Shown one piece after another: positions 61,397 to 64,000 of a stretch of 64,000 nt of DNA; positions within the stretch are counted from its first letter, which is position 1; every line of letters begins with the position of its first letter. A program made the position numbers and the translations under genes. Source of the DNA: Streptomyces sp. AJS327 (lineage in GTDB: Bacteria > Actinomycetota > Actinomycetes > Streptomycetales > Streptomycetaceae); assembly GCF_013450295.1 (NCBI RefSeq), contig NZ_SKBR01000003.1, positions 248,001 through 312,000 of the forward strand, in the 5' to 3' direction. Below the pieces are notes generated by a model. That model was not told where the DNA came from, did not search any database, and worked only from the letters and a program-made list of their open reading frames with translations.

Positions 61397-61480
61397 GGCC
61401 GGTACGCAACCTTTCCTGTGGGATGTGGACGGGGGCGCACCACCCGCCGGGGCGGCGCACGCCGCCCGGCGATGCGGTGC

Positions 61481-62599
61481 TCAGCGCCGCGACATGTAGA
61501 TGTCGAGCGCCTTGTGCAGGAGCTTGTTCAGCGGGAAGTCCCACTCACCGAGGTACTCGGCGGCCTCTCCGCCCGTACCCACCTTGAACTGGATCAGACC
61601 GAAGAGGTGGTCGTTCTCGTCCAGCGAGTCGCTGATGCCCCGCAGGTCGTAGACGTTCGCCCCGAGCGCGTAGGCGTCCTGGAGCATCCGCCACTGCATG
61701 GCGTTCGACGGCCGGACCTCCCGCTTGTGGTTGGCCGAGGCGCCGTACGAATACCAGACGTGCCGGCCGACCACCAACATCGTGGCCGCCGCGATGCGTT
61801 CGCCCTCGTGTTCCGCGAAGTAGAGCCGCATCCGGTTCGGGTCCTCGGCGTTCAGCACCCGGAACATCCGCTCGAAGTACGCCTTCGGCCGCGGGCGGAA
61901 CCGGTCCCGCTCGGCGGTGATCTCGTACAGCCGCTGCCAGTCGTCCAGGTCCTGCGGTCCGCCCTGGACCACCCGGACCCCCGCCTTGTCGGCCTTCTTG
62001 ATGTTGCGGCGCCACAGCTGGTTGAAGCCCTTGTGCACCTCGTCCAGCGACCGCTCCTGCAGCGGCACCTGGAAGACGTAGCGCGGCTGGACGTCCCCGA
62101 AGCCCGCGCCGCCGTCCTCGCCCTGCTGCCAGCCCATGCGGCGCAGGCGGTCCGACACCTCGAAGGCCCGCGGCTCGATGTGAGTGGCCTCGACGTCGCG
62201 CAGCCGCTTGACGTCCGGGCTCTGGATGCCCCGCTTGATCGCGGCGGCGTCCCAGCGGCGGATCACCACCGGGGGGCCCATCTTCACCGAGAAGGCGCCC
62301 TGTTGCTTGAGGTGCGCCAGCATCGGCTGGAGCCAGTCCTCCAGGTTCGGCGCGTACCAGTTGATGACCGGCCCCTCGGGGAGGTACGCCAGGTACCGCT
62401 TTACCTTGGGCAGTTGCCGGTAGAGCACCAGCCCGGCGCCGACCATCCGCCCCTCGGTGTCGAACCAGCCCAGACTCTCCGACCGCCACTCGCTCTTGAC
62501 GTCCGCCCAGGCGGGCACCTGACAGTGGCTGGCCGACGGCAGGCTCTGGATATAGGCCAGATGCTGCTCACGGCTGACGGTCCTCAGGGTCAGACTCAT
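61481..62599 (-). CDS. femX: FemX-type aminoacyltransferase for peptidoglycan
   Basis: A 372-residue FemABX protein with paired GNAT-like folds. Family blocks include VPAWADVKSEWRSESLGWFDTEGRMVGAGLVLYRQLP, KGFNQLWRRNIKKADKAGV and VWYSYGASANHKREVRPSNAMQWRMLQDAYALGANVYDLRG. Streptomycete FemX adds the first glycine to the stem lysine or LL-diaminopimelate from tRNA. ATG 62599 has GGAGGAG upstream, so the frame to 62743 is not used. The racemase-like gene follows 84 bp later on the same strand. Confidence 0.93.
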   Translation of the reverse strand: MSLTLRTVSREQHLAYIQSLPSASHCQVPAWADVKSEWRSESLGWFDTEGRMVGAGLVLYRQLPKVKRYLAYLPEGPVINWYAPNLEDWLQPMLAHLKQQGAFSVKMGPPVVIRRWDAAAIKRGIQSPDVKRLRDVEATHIEPRAFEVSDRLRRMGWQQGEDGGAGFGDVQPRYVFQVPLQERSLDEVHKGFNQLWRRNIKKADKAGVRVVQGGPQDLDDWQRLYEITAERDRFRPRPKAYFERMFRVLNAEDPNRMRLYFAEHEGERIAAATMLVVGRHVWYSYGASANHKREVRPSNAMQWRMLQDAYALGANVYDLRGISDSLDENDHLFGLIQFKVGTGGEAAEYLGEWDFPLNKLLHKALDIYMSRR

Positions 62600-62926
62600 G
62601 CGGGACGCTCCTCCGGCGAGCTCAGGCGGTTGGGGCACCCCCAGGCCCACTTCTGGGGGAGGCTCGCCGGGCAGCCTACTGCGCAGCGGCGGGCCTCGTT
62701 CGGGGTGCCCGGCAGCCGCCCCGTCCCGCGGGACGGTCGTCACGGTGCGGGGGCGCCCGCGCCGGATCGTGGAGAGGGCGGAGACGGGGGCGCGTGGACG
62801 AGCGCGGGGAGCGGGTCCGCCACCGAGTGGCCCCGGCCGGTCACCGAGCGCCCCGGAACCGGGACGTCCGAGGCCGGGGCGCCCGCGCGGCGGGGCGCCC
62901 CGGCCGGACCCGGCGGCCGGTCCGGG
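62600..62926. other. FemX upstream region
   Basis: 327 bp without a gene. It holds a 13-bp perfect hairpin (listed separately) and presumably the femX promoter, not identified. Confidence 0.5.
62872..62905 (-). terminator. Hairpin after the small membrane protein gene
   Basis: Arms 62872-62884 and 62893-62905 pair perfectly over 13 bp with an 8-base loop. It lies about 21 bp past the gene stop on the minus strand. Confidence 0.7.
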
Positions 62927-63274
62927 TCAGAACACCAGGCCGCCGTGGGCCATGGCGAGATAGAAGCCGACGGCCGAGGCGCCGAGCCCGATGATCAGGA
63001 CGAAGCGCTCCCCCGTGGTCGCGGAGATCATCTGGCCCCAGGCCCCGGTGAGGATGCCCACCAGGCCCGTCCAGCCGCTGATCACGTGGAGACCGGGCCA
63101 CAGCGCCGTGACGAAGGCCACCACGCCCAGGAGCAGGGTCGCCGCGGCGAAGGAGTTCTCGACCGGGTGACTGCGGCCGTCGGTGTTGAGCAGCGCGCGG
63201 GGGTTGAGGGTGTGCGGGAACTGCTGTCCGTGTGCCCGGGAGCGGGGGGCTCCCTGGTGTGCTGGCTGTGCCAT
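62927..63274 (-). CDS. Small integral membrane protein
   Basis: A 115-residue protein. A polar N-terminus (1-40) precedes three hydrophobic segments: FAAATLLLGVVAFVTALW, GWTGLVGILTGAWGQMI and RFVLIIGLGASAVGFYLAMAHGGLVF. It occurs upstream of rpsF in streptomycetes. I recognise no function. It diverges from rpsF across about 355 bp. Confidence 0.75.
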   Translation of the reverse strand: MAQPAHQGAPRSRAHGQQFPHTLNPRALLNTDGRSHPVENSFAAATLLLGVVAFVTALWPGLHVISGWTGLVGILTGAWGQMISATTGERFVLIIGLGASAVGFYLAMAHGGLVF

Positions 63275-63629
63275 TCGGCACCTCCTGACAGAGGCGGCGC
63301 ATTATGGCGCCGCGCACGGCTTAGATGTCCAGGTTGCGGCGACAACCTCCCGGATTTCAACCGGACGGCGGCGGGGAGGTAGGCTGTCGCGTCTGCGTCG
63401 TCTCATGGGTCACTCCGAGCCCCCGTCGTACGAGCCCGGCCGCACGAGTACACGAGTACCCGTGCGTACGCACTCCGTCCGACGGTCCCCGTGACCACGT
63501 GCTCACCGCATGTGTCACGGCTGTCGCCCGGCGGGTCCCCGGACCCGGCCCACGGCACGACGCGTACGCATACGACCCTCCTGCCACGGAACGCCCGTGG
63601 CCGCTGAGTCCAGAGGAGGTGGGTTCCAC
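63275..63629. other. Region between small membrane protein gene and rpsF
   Basis: 355 bp that should carry the rpsF operon promoter and leader. No gene is supported. The rpsF ribosome site GAGGAGGTG is at 63613-63621. Confidence 0.55.
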
Positions 63630-63920
63630 ATGCGTCACTACGAGGTCATGGTGATCCTCGACCCGGAGCTGGAGGAGCGCGCTGTCTCCCCGCTGATCGA
63701 GAACTTCCTTTCCGTCGTCCGCGGTGGCGGCGGCAAGGTCGAGAAGATCGACACCTGGGGCCGTCGCCGTCTCTCCTACGAGATCAAGAAGAAGCCCGAG
63801 GGGATCTACTCCGTCATCGACCTCCAGGCCGAGCCCTCGGTGGTCAAGGAACTCGACCGCCAGATGAACCTGAACGAGTCGGTTCTGCGGACCAAGGTCC
63901 TCCGCCCCGTCGGCCGTTGA
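63630..63920 (+). CDS. rpsF: Ribosomal protein bS6
   Basis: A 96-residue protein of the small subunit (MRHYEVMVILDPELEERAVSPLIENFL through WGRRRLSYEIKKKPEGIYSVIDL). The start is fixed by the near-perfect ribosome site AGGAGGTG 9 bases upstream. In this family of genomes ssb, rpsR, rplI and dnaB follow; they lie beyond the window end. Confidence 0.98.
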   Translation: MRHYEVMVILDPELEERAVSPLIENFLSVVRGGGGKVEKIDTWGRRRLSYEIKKKPEGIYSVIDLQAEPSVVKELDRQMNLNESVLRTKVLRPVGR

Positions 63921-64000
63921 GCGTTCCCGCTCGACGGATGACGACAGGCAACGCGTAGCACCCGCACTTCCGCGCTTCTCCCGTGCCGTCCGGTACGGGC

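Overview
The window is 64 kb around the chromosomal replication origin of a streptomycete. This rests on very high GC, GTG starts, the order gyrA-gyrB-dciA-recF-gnd-dnaN-oriC-dnaA / rpmH-rnpA-yidD-yidC-jag-rsmG-parA-parB, mycothiol-type enzymes, and only two TTA codons found by eye in about 50 genes. No insertion sequence, prophage, CRISPR array or rRNA operon was seen.

Layout. 1-9.3 kb holds general metabolism and regulators: the end of a branched-chain-type 2-oxoacid dehydrogenase E1 beta gene and its E2, a GntR/FCD regulator with an MFS transporter, a DinB-like mycothiol-dependent enzyme divergent from a nitrilase-family hydrolase, a SnoaL-like protein, and a PhyH dioxygenase divergent from a TetR regulator. 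9.3-17.5 kb is sparse: tRNA-Ala, an HTH protein, a Ser/Thr kinase, a two-gene operon of paralogous surface proteins (one with a VWA domain), a DLW-39 peptide and tRNA-Ile. 17.5-28.2 kb carries the leftward replication genes: a DUF3566 protein, gyrA, gyrB, dciA, recF, gnd and dnaN.

28.2-29.7 kb is oriC, with about 18 DnaA boxes in two clusters and a possible DnaA-trio element. dnaA follows. A perfect DnaA box lies between the divergent dnaA and rpmH promoters. 32.1-38.1 kb is the rightward operon rpmH-rnpA-yidD-yidC-jag-rsmG, then parA-parB. Eight parS sites (seven exact, one with one mismatch) lie between 35.6 and 53.3 kb.

38.1-50.3 kb carries a GNAT gene, then a leftward cluster: DUF6049 protein, MurJ, a pseudokinase membrane protein, SigM-like sigma factor with anti-sigma, TrxB and TrxA. 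It is collinear with the mycobacterial pcnA-mviN-sigM-trxB region, but the MviN-pseudokinase fusion known there is split here. 50.4-64 kb has pcnA, an MFS protein, a GT87 mannosyltransferase-like protein, a class A PBP, a PadR regulator, inositol-phosphate synthase, an alanine-racemase-like protein with FemX, a small membrane protein and rpsF.

The genes couple replication start (DnaA, DnaN, DciA, gyrase), segregation (ParAB/parS), membrane protein insertion and RNA processing, and envelope synthesis (MurJ, pseudokinase, PBP, FemX). The least described parts are the VWA surface pair, the hairpin-embedded TTA-containing GNAT gene, the PhyH/TetR unit and the PadR palindrome. All coordinates and motifs were read by eye. 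Protein family names come from recognised motifs and synteny, not from a database search.
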